From JBFXDI01 sp050181295 (GTDB lineage Bacteria > Pseudomonadota > Alphaproteobacteria > Rhizobiales > Aestuariivirgaceae): a stretch of 14,332 nt of DNA. The notes under the pieces were generated by a model. The model searched no databases, was not told where the DNA came from, and saw only the letters and a program-made list of their open reading frames with translations. This document shows, in pieces, positions 1-6,814 of this stretch (positions are counted from its first letter, which is position 1; each line of letters begins with the position of its first letter). Position numbers and translations under genes: made by a program. The DNA lies in contig JBFXDI010000107.1 of the NCBI GenBank assembly GCA_050181295.1, positions 1 to 14,332 on the forward strand, in the 5' to 3' direction.

Positions 1-231
1 GATCTGAAGAGCCAGGACATGGTCCGCATGGCCAACCAGATCGCCGACTACTTCCGGGCCTACCCGCACGAGGAAGCGGTGAGGGAGGTTGCCAACCACC
101 TCAAGAGCTTCTGGGATCCGCGCATGCTGAAAAAGATCTTCGAGGCCGTCGAGCACCGCACGCCCGATGACGGCCTCGATCCGCTGGTCGTGGAGGCCGT
201 CCGCACGATCGCCGCGGCCAAGGCATCCTGA
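1..231 (+). CDS. fdsD: NAD-dependent formate dehydrogenase delta subunit (3' part)
   Basis: Small accessory subunit of the soluble, molybdenum-dependent, NAD-linked formate dehydrogenase, which oxidises formate to CO2 in the cytoplasm. The frame is open from base 1, where it reads DLKSQDMVRMANQIADYF, so the true start lies a few codons upstream of the window. The visible 76 residues are nearly the whole protein, since the family is about 65-80 aa. Family features seen are the RMANQIADYF helix near the start, the PHEEAV stretch and the FWDPRM motif around residues 36-41, followed by a helical tail ending in AAAKAS. In other genomes fdsD is the last gene of fdsGBACD, so the catalytic and diaphorase genes are expected just left of the window. 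I see no clear terminator after the stop. Confidence 0.88.
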   Translation, partial: DLKSQDMVRMANQIADYFRAYPHEEAVREVANHLKSFWDPRMLKKIFEAVEHRTPDDGLDPLVVEAVRTIAAAKAS

Positions 232-318
232 CGCATCTCTTCCCTAAACCTCCGTGCCGACCGTATAAGCGGCGCTGCTCGCGGCGGCCTCTTGCGTCCG
301 CGGTGGAAGGGAGGCGAC

Positions 319-474
319 ATGGTGAGGCTCTATCTCGGGCTGGCGGTTCTCGCCATCGCGGTCCTTGTCCTGTTCTGGAACTCGCCGGGGTCGGGCGCCA
401 AGGTTGCCCGCTGGGTGTCGATTGCCTATCTCGTGCTGGCGGCGACGCTCCTGGCCTTCGGGATCGGGATGTGA
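319..474 (+). CDS. Small two-helix membrane protein, function unknown
   Basis: Encodes 51 residues that are almost entirely membrane-embedded. One hydrophobic helix spans about residues 3-19 (LYLGLAVLAIAVLVLFW), then comes a short polar turn with NSPGSGAKVAR, then a second helix at about 33-50. I chose the ATG at 319 over the in-frame upstream ATG at 292 because AGGGAGG at about 308-314 sits at good ribosome-binding distance and the extra nine residues (MRPRWKGGD) look non-coding. The turn carries a basic residue pair, so a hairpin topology is likely. It lies 87 bp downstream of fdsD on the same strand and could be cotranscribed, but nothing links it to formate metabolism. No function is recognised. 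Confidence 0.6.
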   Translation: MVRLYLGLAVLAIAVLVLFWNSPGSGAKVARWVSIAYLVLAATLLAFGIGM

Positions 475-478
475 CGAG

Positions 479-1114
479 TTACTGCGTGAGCACAGGCCAG
501 CCGGAAAGATAGACGAGCACCTCGCCGAACGCCTTGATCATGCCGCCTTCCCACCGCTTGACTGCATGATAGGCGTTTCCCTTTCGTCCTTCGATGACCC
601 AGGTCGTCCCGTCCATACCGTGTGAGGGCGATGACGGCGGCGCCCGCCAGAACGTCGTGTAGGCTACCGCTGCCTGGACTCTTGACCAGTCGTCGGCGGA
701 CAGAATCCGGGTCCAGCGCCAGACCAGCCGATCGGGCCAATCCACTTCGAATGGCATCGGATCAGAGATGTCTGTGTAAGACAGGTCTCGCTGGGTCAAG
801 GCAGCTACCAGCCATATCGCGTCCGGACTCTTCGTCACGCGAACGACCAGCGTTCTGGAGAACGAGGGAGCAACGATGACGCGATAGCTCTCCTCGCCGT
901 CCGGAGGTCCGCAGGAGAGCGGATCTTCCTCAGCGGCCGTCAGGTAATTGCCGAACCATGATCGCGTGAATCCATCGGAATCATCGAAGGTATTCGCGGG
1001 GAAGAAATACTGATCTGAGGTCAGGAGAGGGCACTGAGTTCGGATCTCAGCGCCCTGTGCAGGCCCGCAGACGAGCACTAGTCCGAGCAGCGTTGCCGTG
1101 AGACATCGAAGCAT
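479..1114 (-). CDS. Exported protein of unknown function
   Basis: A 211-residue protein with a typical Sec signal peptide. After MLR comes a hydrophobic core through about residue 16 (TATLLGLVLVC), then PAQGA with likely cleavage near residues 21-22. The mature part has two cysteines (about 28 and 68) that could form a periplasmic disulfide. Near the C-terminus is a run with GMDGTTWVIEGRKG at about 166-179 followed by YHAVKRWEGG. This resembles the W-x-E-x(3)-G-x-Y-H motif seen in small exported bacterial proteins of unknown role. That similarity is from memory, and no enzyme motif is visible. It ends 5 bp from the small membrane gene on the opposite strand and starts divergently from the ProC-like gene. 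No good Shine-Dalgarno precedes the ATG. Confidence 0.7.
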   Translation of the reverse strand: MLRCLTATLLGLVLVCGPAQGAEIRTQCPLLTSDQYFFPANTFDDSDGFTRSWFGNYLTAAEEDPLSCGPPDGEESYRVIVAPSFSRTLVVRVTKSPDAIWLVAALTQRDLSYTDISDPMPFEVDWPDRLVWRWTRILSADDWSRVQAAVAYTTFWRAPPSSPSHGMDGTTWVIEGRKGNAYHAVKRWEGGMIKAFGEVLVYLSGWPVLTQ

Positions 1115-1231
1115 TGCGACAGATTATTGATGCGCCCGACGGGGTGCAACCAGGAGGGGCAGTGCCTCGCCGATCTTGCAACAGACCCCGTTCCGACTAT
1201 CGTCGCCCCGTGCAATGCAGCGGCGGGGGAC

Positions 1232-2014
1232 ATGGCGGGTTTCAGCGGGACATTCGGGATCATCGGGGTCGGCGGGCTCGCGGAGTTCGTCGTCGAGGGC
1301 TTGAGGCATGCAGGAGGCGACCTGCCGATCCTGCTCTCGCCACGGGGCGCCAAGCGGGCGGCCGACCTTTCCAAGCGCTTCGATTGCCGGATCGCGCCCG
1401 ACAACCAGGCGGTCGTCGACCAGTCGGACCTCGTCATGGTCGCGACGGCGCCCCCGGACGTGATAGGCTGCGTCTCGGCGCTGAAGTGGCGCGCCGGCCA
1501 GCCGCTGCTCTGCGTCGCCATCAACGTGCCGCTGGCATCGCTCTCGCACGCGGCGCCCGCCGCCCGGGTGCTGCGGGCAATGCCCTCGGCGAGCGCCGCC
1601 ATCGGCCTCTGCCCGACGCCCCTCTATCCGCCGAATGCCGAGGCCAAGGGCCTGCTCGAGAGATTGGGACCCGTGTTCGAGGTCGAGGACGAGGCGGGCT
1701 TCGATGCAGCGACGGCGCTCGCGGGCTACCACCTCTGGGTCTTCGGGCTGATCGATGTCGTCGCGAAGGCGACGGCCTCCGGCGGGCTTTCCGAAGGCAT
1801 GGCGGCGGACATGGTGGCCGCCCATACGCGCGCGGCCGCCGAGTTCGTGCTGAGACGATCGGCCGGCGCGCCGGTGCGGGGGCCGCTGGACGAGCACGGC
1901 GTGCCGGGCACCATGACGGCGCAGGGAATGGGCGTGCTCGAAGAGGCGGGCGGGCTCGAAGGCTGGCGCCAGGGCTACGAGCGGGCGCTCGCGCGGCTCA
2001 AGACCGGGTGTTAG
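1232..2014 (+). CDS. ProC-like NAD(P)-binding reductase (P5CR family)
   Basis: A 260-residue protein of the pyrroline-5-carboxylate reductase superfamily. These dimers reduce a cyclic imine (P5C to proline in true ProC) with NAD(P)H in the cytoplasm. The N-terminus carries a Rossmann dinucleotide loop, GIIGVGGLA at residues 9-17. The middle has a VMVATAPPDV-type segment, where ProC aligns the substrate and nicotinamide. Near the C-terminus PGTMTAQGMGVLE matches the P5CR signature in register but reads GTMT where ProC has GGTT. That change, and weak similarity elsewhere, suggest a paralogue with another substrate, so I give no symbol. The start at 1232 fits the Rossmann fold and has GGGGGA just upstream, unusually close. 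A longer in-frame reading from 1127 adds a low-quality leader. It is convergent with the FAD oxidoreductase gene. Confidence 0.75.
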   Translation: MAGFSGTFGIIGVGGLAEFVVEGLRHAGGDLPILLSPRGAKRAADLSKRFDCRIAPDNQAVVDQSDLVMVATAPPDVIGCVSALKWRAGQPLLCVAINVPLASLSHAAPAARVLRAMPSASAAIGLCPTPLYPPNAEAKGLLERLGPVFEVEDEAGFDAATALAGYHLWVFGLIDVVAKATASGGLSEGMAADMVAAHTRAAAEFVLRRSAGAPVRGPLDEHGVPGTMTAQGMGVLEEAGGLEGWRQGYERALARLKTGC

Positions 2015-3246
2015 GCTTCACCCTCGAACAGATGAGCCGCAGGATGCCGGCGCCCGTCGACCCAGTCGGCGGCGATGTCGGAGGCGACCATGCTGAAGGT
2101 GATGCCGTTGCCCCCGGATCCGAGAACGGCAAGGCAGCCCGGAAAGCCCGGCGGCTCGGCGATATAGGGCAGGCCCGTCGGGCTTTCCGCAAAGCAGCCG
2201 GTCCAGGCATAGGCGACGTCGAACTCGACGTGCGGCAGGAGCTTCGCGAGCTTCCGCGCAATCGTGCGGCTCTTGCGGTCGATGGCCTTGTCACGGGCTT
2301 TCGGCGTCGAAAAGTCGGCGTCCTCGCCGCCCGCCACGATGCGTCCGTCGGCGGTCGTGCGCAGATAGAGATAGGGATCGGAAGCCTCCCAGACGATCCG
2401 CCGTTTCGGCCACGGCGCGCCCTTGACCGGGGTCGTGGCGATGGCCCAGGTCGAGATGATGGAGAAGGCGTCGGCGGGGATCGATTTCAGCGTCTCGTAG
2501 CCCGTGGCGAAGATCGCGCGCCGCGCAAGGTGGATGCGGCCCTCGGCATCGCCGAGCGCCACGACCCCACCGCCGCATTCGGCGGTTGTGATCTCGACCG
2601 GACTCGCGACGACCGCTCCGTTCTCCACCGCCCGCCGCAAGAGGCCCGCCGCGAGCTGCGCCGGATCGACCTCTCCCGCGCCCTCGGAAACGAGAGCCCC
2701 CGTGCGGTCGAAGCCGGCTTCCGCCAGGAGGCTATTGCCATCGACATAGCGCGAGGGAAGTCCCGCGCGGCGGCGCAGCCGCTCCTCCTCCTGCAGCGCC
2801 CGGTGGCCCAGCCCGTCGCCCGCGAGATAGACCGCCTCGCGGTCGTTCCATCGGCAAGGAATGCGGGCCTCCGCGATGGTGCGCTTGAGCCCCGATACGG
2901 CCTCGAAGGCGGCCCGGTAGGCCTCAAACGCGTGCCTGCTGCCCAGTTTGTCGGCGAGCGCTGTGAGGGGTTCGTCGATCTCCCACTGGATGAGGGCCGT
3001 GCTCGCGAGCGTGCTGCCCGAAACGGGCGGGCGCCGATCCAGGACCAGGACACTCTTTCCCATGCGGGAAAGACGGTAGGCGACGAGCGCGCCCGAGATA
3101 CCGGCTCCGACCACCACCACATCCCAGAAGCGGCGGGGCGGAGAGACCGCATGCGGTACGCCGGTCCGACTGCTGTCAGCCCAGAGCGGGCGGCCGCTGC
3201 GGAGATCCTTGCGGAAGTTGATCATGAAGGCTCGGGGATGGGACAT
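2011..3246 (-). CDS. FAD-dependent oxidoreductase, DAO (glycine/amino-acid oxidase) family
   Basis: A 411-residue flavoprotein of the DAO fold, whose members oxidise amines, amino acids or polyols. FAD-binding features are a beta strand running into GAGISG at residues 47-52, and the acidic LVLDRR end of the second strand at about 67-72 that binds adenosine ribose. The C-terminal FAD loop has FAESPTGLPYI from about 352 and GSGGNGI from about 376. The middle carries a typical DAO substrate domain with DPYLYLRTTADGRIVAGGE. The substrate is not evident. The first ATG (3246) adds an N-terminal extension of about 40 residues; the ATG at 3225 is an alternative, and neither has a clear ribosome-binding site. 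It overlaps the ProC-like gene tail to tail by 4 bases and shares a 184-bp divergent control region with the flavin monooxygenase operon. Confidence 0.85.
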   Translation of the reverse strand: MSHPRAFMINFRKDLRSGRPLWADSSRTGVPHAVSPPRRFWDVVVVGAGISGALVAYRLSRMGKSVLVLDRRPPVSGSTLASTALIQWEIDEPLTALADKLGSRHAFEAYRAAFEAVSGLKRTIAEARIPCRWNDREAVYLAGDGLGHRALQEEERLRRRAGLPSRYVDGNSLLAEAGFDRTGALVSEGAGEVDPAQLAAGLLRRAVENGAVVASPVEITTAECGGGVVALGDAEGRIHLARRAIFATGYETLKSIPADAFSIISTWAIATTPVKGAPWPKRRIVWEASDPYLYLRTTADGRIVAGGEDADFSTPKARDKAIDRKSRTIARKLAKLLPHVEFDVAYAWTGCFAESPTGLPYIAEPPGFPGCLAVLGSGGNGITFSMVASDIAADWVDGRRHPAAHLFEGEA

Positions 3247-3430
3247 TTTGCTGCGGGCGTCGCTCCGCTTAGCAGACCCGATTGCGGGAAGCAGCGAAAT
3301 TTGCTAATGGCCCCGAAGCTGAAGTCGGCAGGCAGTCAGCAGATAATCGGTGTGTGCCAGCTCAAGTGGGCGCGCAGTGAGCCTAATCGGTGGGCGCCAC
3401 ATTTCTGATCCCTCAGGAAGGAGCACCCCG
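3247..3430. promoter_or_regulatory. Divergent control region between FAD oxidoreductase and LLM operon
   Basis: This 184-bp gap separates two divergently transcribed genes and must contain the start signals for both. It encodes no convincing protein. It holds a pair of near-identical 16-bp direct repeats (listed separately) and a strong ribosome-binding site, GGAAGGAG at about 3416-3423, serving the ATG at 3431. I could not identify convincing -35/-10 hexamers. A TAAT at 3305 lies 39 bp before the first repeat, at nearly the same phase, but the match beyond TAAT is poor. Confidence 0.5.
3344..3399 (+). repeat. Two 16-bp direct repeats 40 bp apart (candidate operator)
   Basis: TAATCGGTGTGTGCCA at 3344-3359 and TAATCGGTGGGCGCCA at 3384-3399 agree at 14 of 16 bases, with the first nine and last four identical. 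Their start-to-start distance is 40 bp, about four helical turns, so proteins bound at each would lie on the same DNA face. They sit 32-87 bp upstream of the monooxygenase start. This fits a regulator that binds direct half-sites cooperatively, but no regulator gene is visible in the window. Function is inference; the repeat itself is read directly. Confidence 0.5.
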
Positions 3431-4600
3431 ATGCAGTTCGGCTATTTCGCAAACGTCAGCAACCGCAAGCTCAGGAAGCCCTACGGCCAGGTCATGGCCG
3501 AGCAGGTGGATCTGGCGCAATATCTCGACGCCAACGACTGGGCGTCGGTCTGGTACACCGAGCACCATTTCGGCCACGAAGGCTTCGAGGTCGTCCCGAA
3601 CCCCGTGATGATGTCCACCTGGGCGGCGGCGCACACCAAGCGCCTCCGCATCGGCCAGGCCGCCAACATCATCACCTTCTGGCATCCGCTGCGCTTCGCC
3701 GAGGATCTCGCCATGCTCGACCACATGTCGGGCGGGCGCGTCGAATGCGCGGTCGGGCGCGGCATCTACGGGCGCGAGGCGCTGCAGCTCAACAAGCAGG
3801 CCGACACGCGCAATCCGGCGCAGAACTTCCGCATCTTCGCCGAGTCGCTCGAGATCATCCGCCGCGCCTGGTCGGAGCAGAATTTCTCCTTCAAGGGCGA
3901 GTTCTTCCAGTTCCCGGATCCGGGCTTCGCCTGGGACCACGGCATGAGCCCGAAGAGCGCCGACTATCAGGACATGGAGTCCTTCGAGCTCCAGAAGCTG
4001 ACGCTCGTGCCGCGCACCCTGCAGCAGCCGACGCCGCCCATGCATCAGGTAGTCGATGGCCATCTCGCCATCCAGTACGCCGCCGAGAACGACCTCGGCG
4101 CCATGATGTGGATCCCGCCGACCGATGCGCTGAAGCCGCGTTTCGAGCTCTACCGCGACAAGAAGGCGGCGAAGGAGGGCAGGGAGGTCGCGCTCGGCGA
4201 GGGCGTCATCCTCGTGCGCGACATGTTCTGCGCCGAGAGCAAGGACGAGGCAAAGCGGCTCGGAGGTGACGGCATCGTCGACTATCTGCGCTGGGTCTGC
4301 CATTGGCGCGGCCTCGACAATCATCGCCATCTCGGCGAGGAACTGCCCAAGACCGACGGCAAGCTCGATCTCCTGTCCGTCGATTTCCTCGACAATCGCA
4401 ACCTCCTGTTCGGAACGCCGGACCAGATTTCCGACAAGATCGAGGAGATGATCGAGGTCCTGAACCTGCAGTACCTGGTGGTCTGGTCGGAATTCCCCGG
4501 CGTCGACCACGAGGCGGCCATGCGCTCCACGAAGCTCTTCACCGAGGAGGTGATGCCGCGCTTCAAGGGCCGCGTCGGCCTGAAGCAGGCCGCCGAGTAG
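3431..4600 (+). CDS. LLM-class flavin-dependent monooxygenase
   Basis: A 389-residue luciferase-like (bacterial luciferase fold) oxidoreductase using reduced FMN or F420; family members oxygenate or cleave C-N, C-S and other bonds. Seen are the N-terminal beta strand QFGYFANVS, the family-typical YTEHHFG at residues 42-48, and the stretch HPLRFAEDLAMLDHMSGGR followed by VGRGIYGRE at about 85-115, where the TIM barrel binds flavin phosphate. The C-terminus has GTPDQISDKIEEMIE, also typical. I chose the ATG at 3431 because GGAAGGAG lies 7 bases before it; an in-frame frame upstream from 3350 is not family-like. It is the first gene of a four-gene operon. No flavin reductase is in the window, so reduced flavin must come from elsewhere. 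The substrate is unknown. Confidence 0.88.
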   Translation: MQFGYFANVSNRKLRKPYGQVMAEQVDLAQYLDANDWASVWYTEHHFGHEGFEVVPNPVMMSTWAAAHTKRLRIGQAANIITFWHPLRFAEDLAMLDHMSGGRVECAVGRGIYGREALQLNKQADTRNPAQNFRIFAESLEIIRRAWSEQNFSFKGEFFQFPDPGFAWDHGMSPKSADYQDMESFELQKLTLVPRTLQQPTPPMHQVVDGHLAIQYAAENDLGAMMWIPPTDALKPRFELYRDKKAAKEGREVALGEGVILVRDMFCAESKDEAKRLGGDGIVDYLRWVCHWRGLDNHRHLGEELPKTDGKLDLLSVDFLDNRNLLFGTPDQISDKIEEMIEVLNLQYLVVWSEFPGVDHEAAMRSTKLFTEEVMPRFKGRVGLKQAAE

Positions 4601-4627
4601 GCCCAGGCCGGATACGGCTATATAGAG

Positions 4628-4650
4628 GGCGGGGCCGCCTCGGCTCCGCC
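4628..4650 (+). other. Intercistronic RNA hairpin candidate
   Basis: GGCGGGGCC at 4628-4636 can pair with GGCTCCGCC at 4642-4650 around a five-base loop, giving a nine-pair GC-rich stem with one G-U pair in RNA. No run of T follows, so it is not a classic intrinsic terminator. It lies in the 81-bp gap between the monooxygenase and AA_synth genes. It could partly terminate transcription, or mark an RNA-processing site that sets different levels for the first gene and the rest of the operon. Confidence 0.4.
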
Positions 4651-4681
4651 GCCAGCGCTTTATCGAAAGAACGAGGACAGC

Positions 4682-5296
4682 ATGTCGTCTCCGATCATCC
4701 GGAAAACCGTCGTCTATCTGGAATCCACCCTCATCGAGGGCGGCCGCGCCGCCGAACGTCCCGTCGAGATGGCGGCCGTCGCGGCCGTCATCCAGAACCC
4801 GTGGGCGGGCCAGGGGTTCGTCGAGAACCTGCGCCCCAGGATCCTCGACATGGCGCCGAAGCTTGGCCAGCTCATGGTCCCGGTGCTACTTGAGCAGTTG
4901 GGTGGGGGCGAGGTCATCGAAGCCTACGGCAAGGCCGCGGTCGTCGGGCTCAACGGCGAGATCGAGCACGCTTCGGGCTTCATCCACACACTCCGCTTCG
5001 GCAACCTCTTCCGCGAGGCGGTGGGCGGCAAGTCCTACCTCTCCTTCACCAACCGACGGGGTGTCGCCGGCTCCTCGATCCAGGTGCCGATGATGCACAA
5101 GAACGACGAGGGCCTGCGCTCGCACTACCTGACGCTCGAGTTCACAATACCGGATGCTCCTGGACCGGATGAGCTTGTGGTCGCCATCGCCGGTGCTACC
5201 TCCGGCCGCGCACACCCGCGCATCGGCAACCGCTATCTCGACATGGAGGAGATGGCGAAGGAGAAGGGCTCGAAGAAGCAGTCGGAGCCGGCATGA
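4682..5296 (+). CDS. AA_synth family protein (PF06684, former DUF1185)
   Basis: A 204-residue protein that I recognise as the amino-acid-synthesis (AA_synth) family. Supporting stretches are the N-terminal IIRKTVVYLESTLIEGG, the IQNPWAGQGFVENL segment at about 37-50, GEIEHASGFIHTLRFGN at about 92-108 and GKSYLSFTNRRG at about 116-127. The family name comes from early annotation and the biochemical role is not established; as I recall, a solved member resembled a chorismate-mutase-type fold. The length is normal. The C-terminal tail is lysine/glutamate-rich. GAGGA lies four bases before the ATG. Its stop overlaps the aldehyde dehydrogenase start in an ATGA, implying translational coupling, so it very likely serves the same pathway as the flanking enzymes. 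Confidence 0.8.
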   Translation: MSSPIIRKTVVYLESTLIEGGRAAERPVEMAAVAAVIQNPWAGQGFVENLRPRILDMAPKLGQLMVPVLLEQLGGGEVIEAYGKAAVVGLNGEIEHASGFIHTLRFGNLFREAVGGKSYLSFTNRRGVAGSSIQVPMMHKNDEGLRSHYLTLEFTIPDAPGPDELVVAIAGATSGRAHPRIGNRYLDMEEMAKEKGSKKQSEPA

Positions 5297-6783
5297 ACCA
5301 GCACGCGATGCGAACCTTCGATCTCTATGTGAACGGCGAGTTCGGCCAGGCCGAAGGCAGCGCCGGCTTCGACAGTGTCGACCCGTCGACGGGCGAAAGC
5401 TGGGCCAGGATGCCGGCCGCTTCCGCGGCCGACACCAATGCGGCGGTGGAGGCGGCCTGGAATGCCTTCGATGCCGGCGAATGGCCGTCGCTGACGCCGA
5501 CGCAGCGCGGCAAGCTCGTCCTGAAGCTCGCCGAGCTCGTGGCGCGGGACGCACTTCTCATGGCCGAGCTCGAGACCCGCGACACCGGCAAGATCATCCG
5601 CGAGACCACGGGCTCCGTCGGCTACGCGGCCGAATACTATCGCTACTTCGCAGGGCTCGCCGACAAGATCGAAGGGGCGGTGCTGCCCATCGACAAGCCC
5701 AATCTCGAGGTCTTCACGCGCCGCGAGCCGCTGGGCGTCGTGGCGGCGATCGTTCCGTGGAACTCGCAACTCTTCCTTTCCGCGGTGAAGCTCGGGCCGG
5801 CGCTCGCGGCCGGCAACACCGTGGTCCTCAAGGCCTCCGAGGACGGGCCGGCGCCGCTTCTCCATTTCGCGAAGCTTGTGCACGAAGCGGGCTTCCCCAA
5901 GGGCGTCGTCAACGTCATCACGGGCTTCGGGGCGGACTGCGGCGCGACGCTCACCTCGCACCCCAGGGTCTCCAGGGTCTCCTTCACGGGCGGGCCTGAG
6001 ACGGCGAAGCACGTGGTGCGCAACACGGCCGAGAATTTCGCCGTGACCACGCTCGAGCTCGGCGGCAAGTCGCCCGTCATCGTGTTCCCGGACGCCGATC
6101 TCGACAGCGCGGTGAACGGCGTCATCGCGGGCATCTTCGGGGCGACGGGGCAGTCCTGCGTCGCGGGCTCGCGGCTCTTCCTGCACGACTCGATCCACAA
6201 CGCCTTCATCTCCAGGCTCAAGGAGCGCGCCGGCCGGATCAGGATCGGCGCGCCGCTGGACAAGGCGACGGAGGTCGGCCCTCTCGCCACCAAGCGCCAG
6301 AAGGAGAAAATCCTCTCGATCGTCCAGGAGAGCGTCGGAAAAGGCGCTTCGCTGGTCGTGGGAGGCGGCACGCCCAAGGGCTTCGACCGGGGGTTCTATC
6401 TGGAGCCCACCATCATCGCGGCGGATTCGGACGATGTCCGCAGCGTGCGCGAGGAGTGCTTCGGACCGGTGCTCTCGGTGCTGCGCTTTACGGAAGAGGC
6501 GGAGGCCGTGCGGCGCGCCAACGACTCGCCCTACGCCTTCGCGGCCGGCGTCTTCACGACCAACCTTGCGCGCGCGCACCGCATGTCGAAGGCGCTGCGC
6601 TGCGGCATCGTCTGGATCAACACCTATCGCGCCGTCTCCCCTATCGTGCCCTTCGGCGGCAACCGCATGACGGGCAATGCGCGCGAAGGCGGGCTCGACA
6701 CGATCTACGACTACACGCGCGCCAAGGCGGTGTGGATCAACACTTCCGACGCGCCCATGGCCGACCCCTTCGTCATGCGGTAG
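5293..6783 (+). CDS. Aldehyde dehydrogenase, NAD(P)-dependent
   Basis: A full-length 496-residue member of the aldehyde dehydrogenase superfamily, oxidising an aldehyde to a carboxylic acid in the cytoplasm. Catalytic residues are in place: Asn157 in VPWNSQL (oxyanion hole), Glu255 in TLELGGKS (general base) and Cys289 in GQSCVAG (nucleophile). Lys180 in VVLKASE is the usual NAD(P) contact. The cofactor loop reads FTGGPETA, with alanine where the second glycine of G-x(4)-G is usual. GGAG lies five bases before the ATG, inside the end of the AA_synth gene, and the two genes overlap by four bases. Residues after FGGNRMTG match betaine/hydroxy-muconic-type ALDHs in general style, but the exact substrate cannot be assigned. 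It is the third gene of the operon. Confidence 0.92.
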   Translation: MNQHAMRTFDLYVNGEFGQAEGSAGFDSVDPSTGESWARMPAASAADTNAAVEAAWNAFDAGEWPSLTPTQRGKLVLKLAELVARDALLMAELETRDTGKIIRETTGSVGYAAEYYRYFAGLADKIEGAVLPIDKPNLEVFTRREPLGVVAAIVPWNSQLFLSAVKLGPALAAGNTVVLKASEDGPAPLLHFAKLVHEAGFPKGVVNVITGFGADCGATLTSHPRVSRVSFTGGPETAKHVVRNTAENFAVTTLELGGKSPVIVFPDADLDSAVNGVIAGIFGATGQSCVAGSRLFLHDSIHNAFISRLKERAGRIRIGAPLDKATEVGPLATKRQKEKILSIVQESVGKGASLVVGGGTPKGFDRGFYLEPTIIAADSDDVRSVREECFGPVLSVLRFTEEAEAVRRANDSPYAFAAGVFTTNLARAHRMSKALRCGIVWINTYRAVSPIVPFGGNRMTGNAREGGLDTIYDYTRAKAVWINTSDAPMADPFVMR

Positions 6784-6814
6784 CCTCCGCTCCCTGAAGA
6801 GCAGGGAGGCGGAT

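Noticed and set aside
1139..1191. Inverted 7-mer (ACGGGGT / ACCCCGT) upstream of the ProC-like gene, considered as a regulatory stem
   Set aside because: The arms are short and separated by nearly 40 bases without supporting pairing, so it is not distinguishable from chance.
1114..3408. A 764-codon plus-strand open frame covering the ProC-like gene and running antisense to the FAD oxidoreductase gene
   Set aside because: Its translation is Arg/Gly/Ala-rich without domain structure, while other frames of the same DNA encode clear Rossmann and FAD motifs. Long shadow frames are expected at this GC content.
3413..4510. A 365-codon minus-strand frame antisense to the LLM monooxygenase gene
   Set aside because: Composition is Leu/Glu/Val/Arg-rich without motifs; the plus-strand monooxygenase is family-like throughout.
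5963..5980. A perfect 9-bp tandem duplication (CCAGGGTCT twice) inside the ALDH gene
   Set aside because: It encodes RVSRVS where other ALDHs have residues of the same number between HP and FTG, so no insertion has occurred and it is probably coincidence.
5233..6579. A 448-codon minus-strand open frame antisense to the aldehyde dehydrogenase gene
   Set aside because: The opposite strand encodes a complete ALDH with all catalytic residues. The antisense translation is rich in Arg, Glu, His and Asp and has no recognisable fold or ribosome-binding site.
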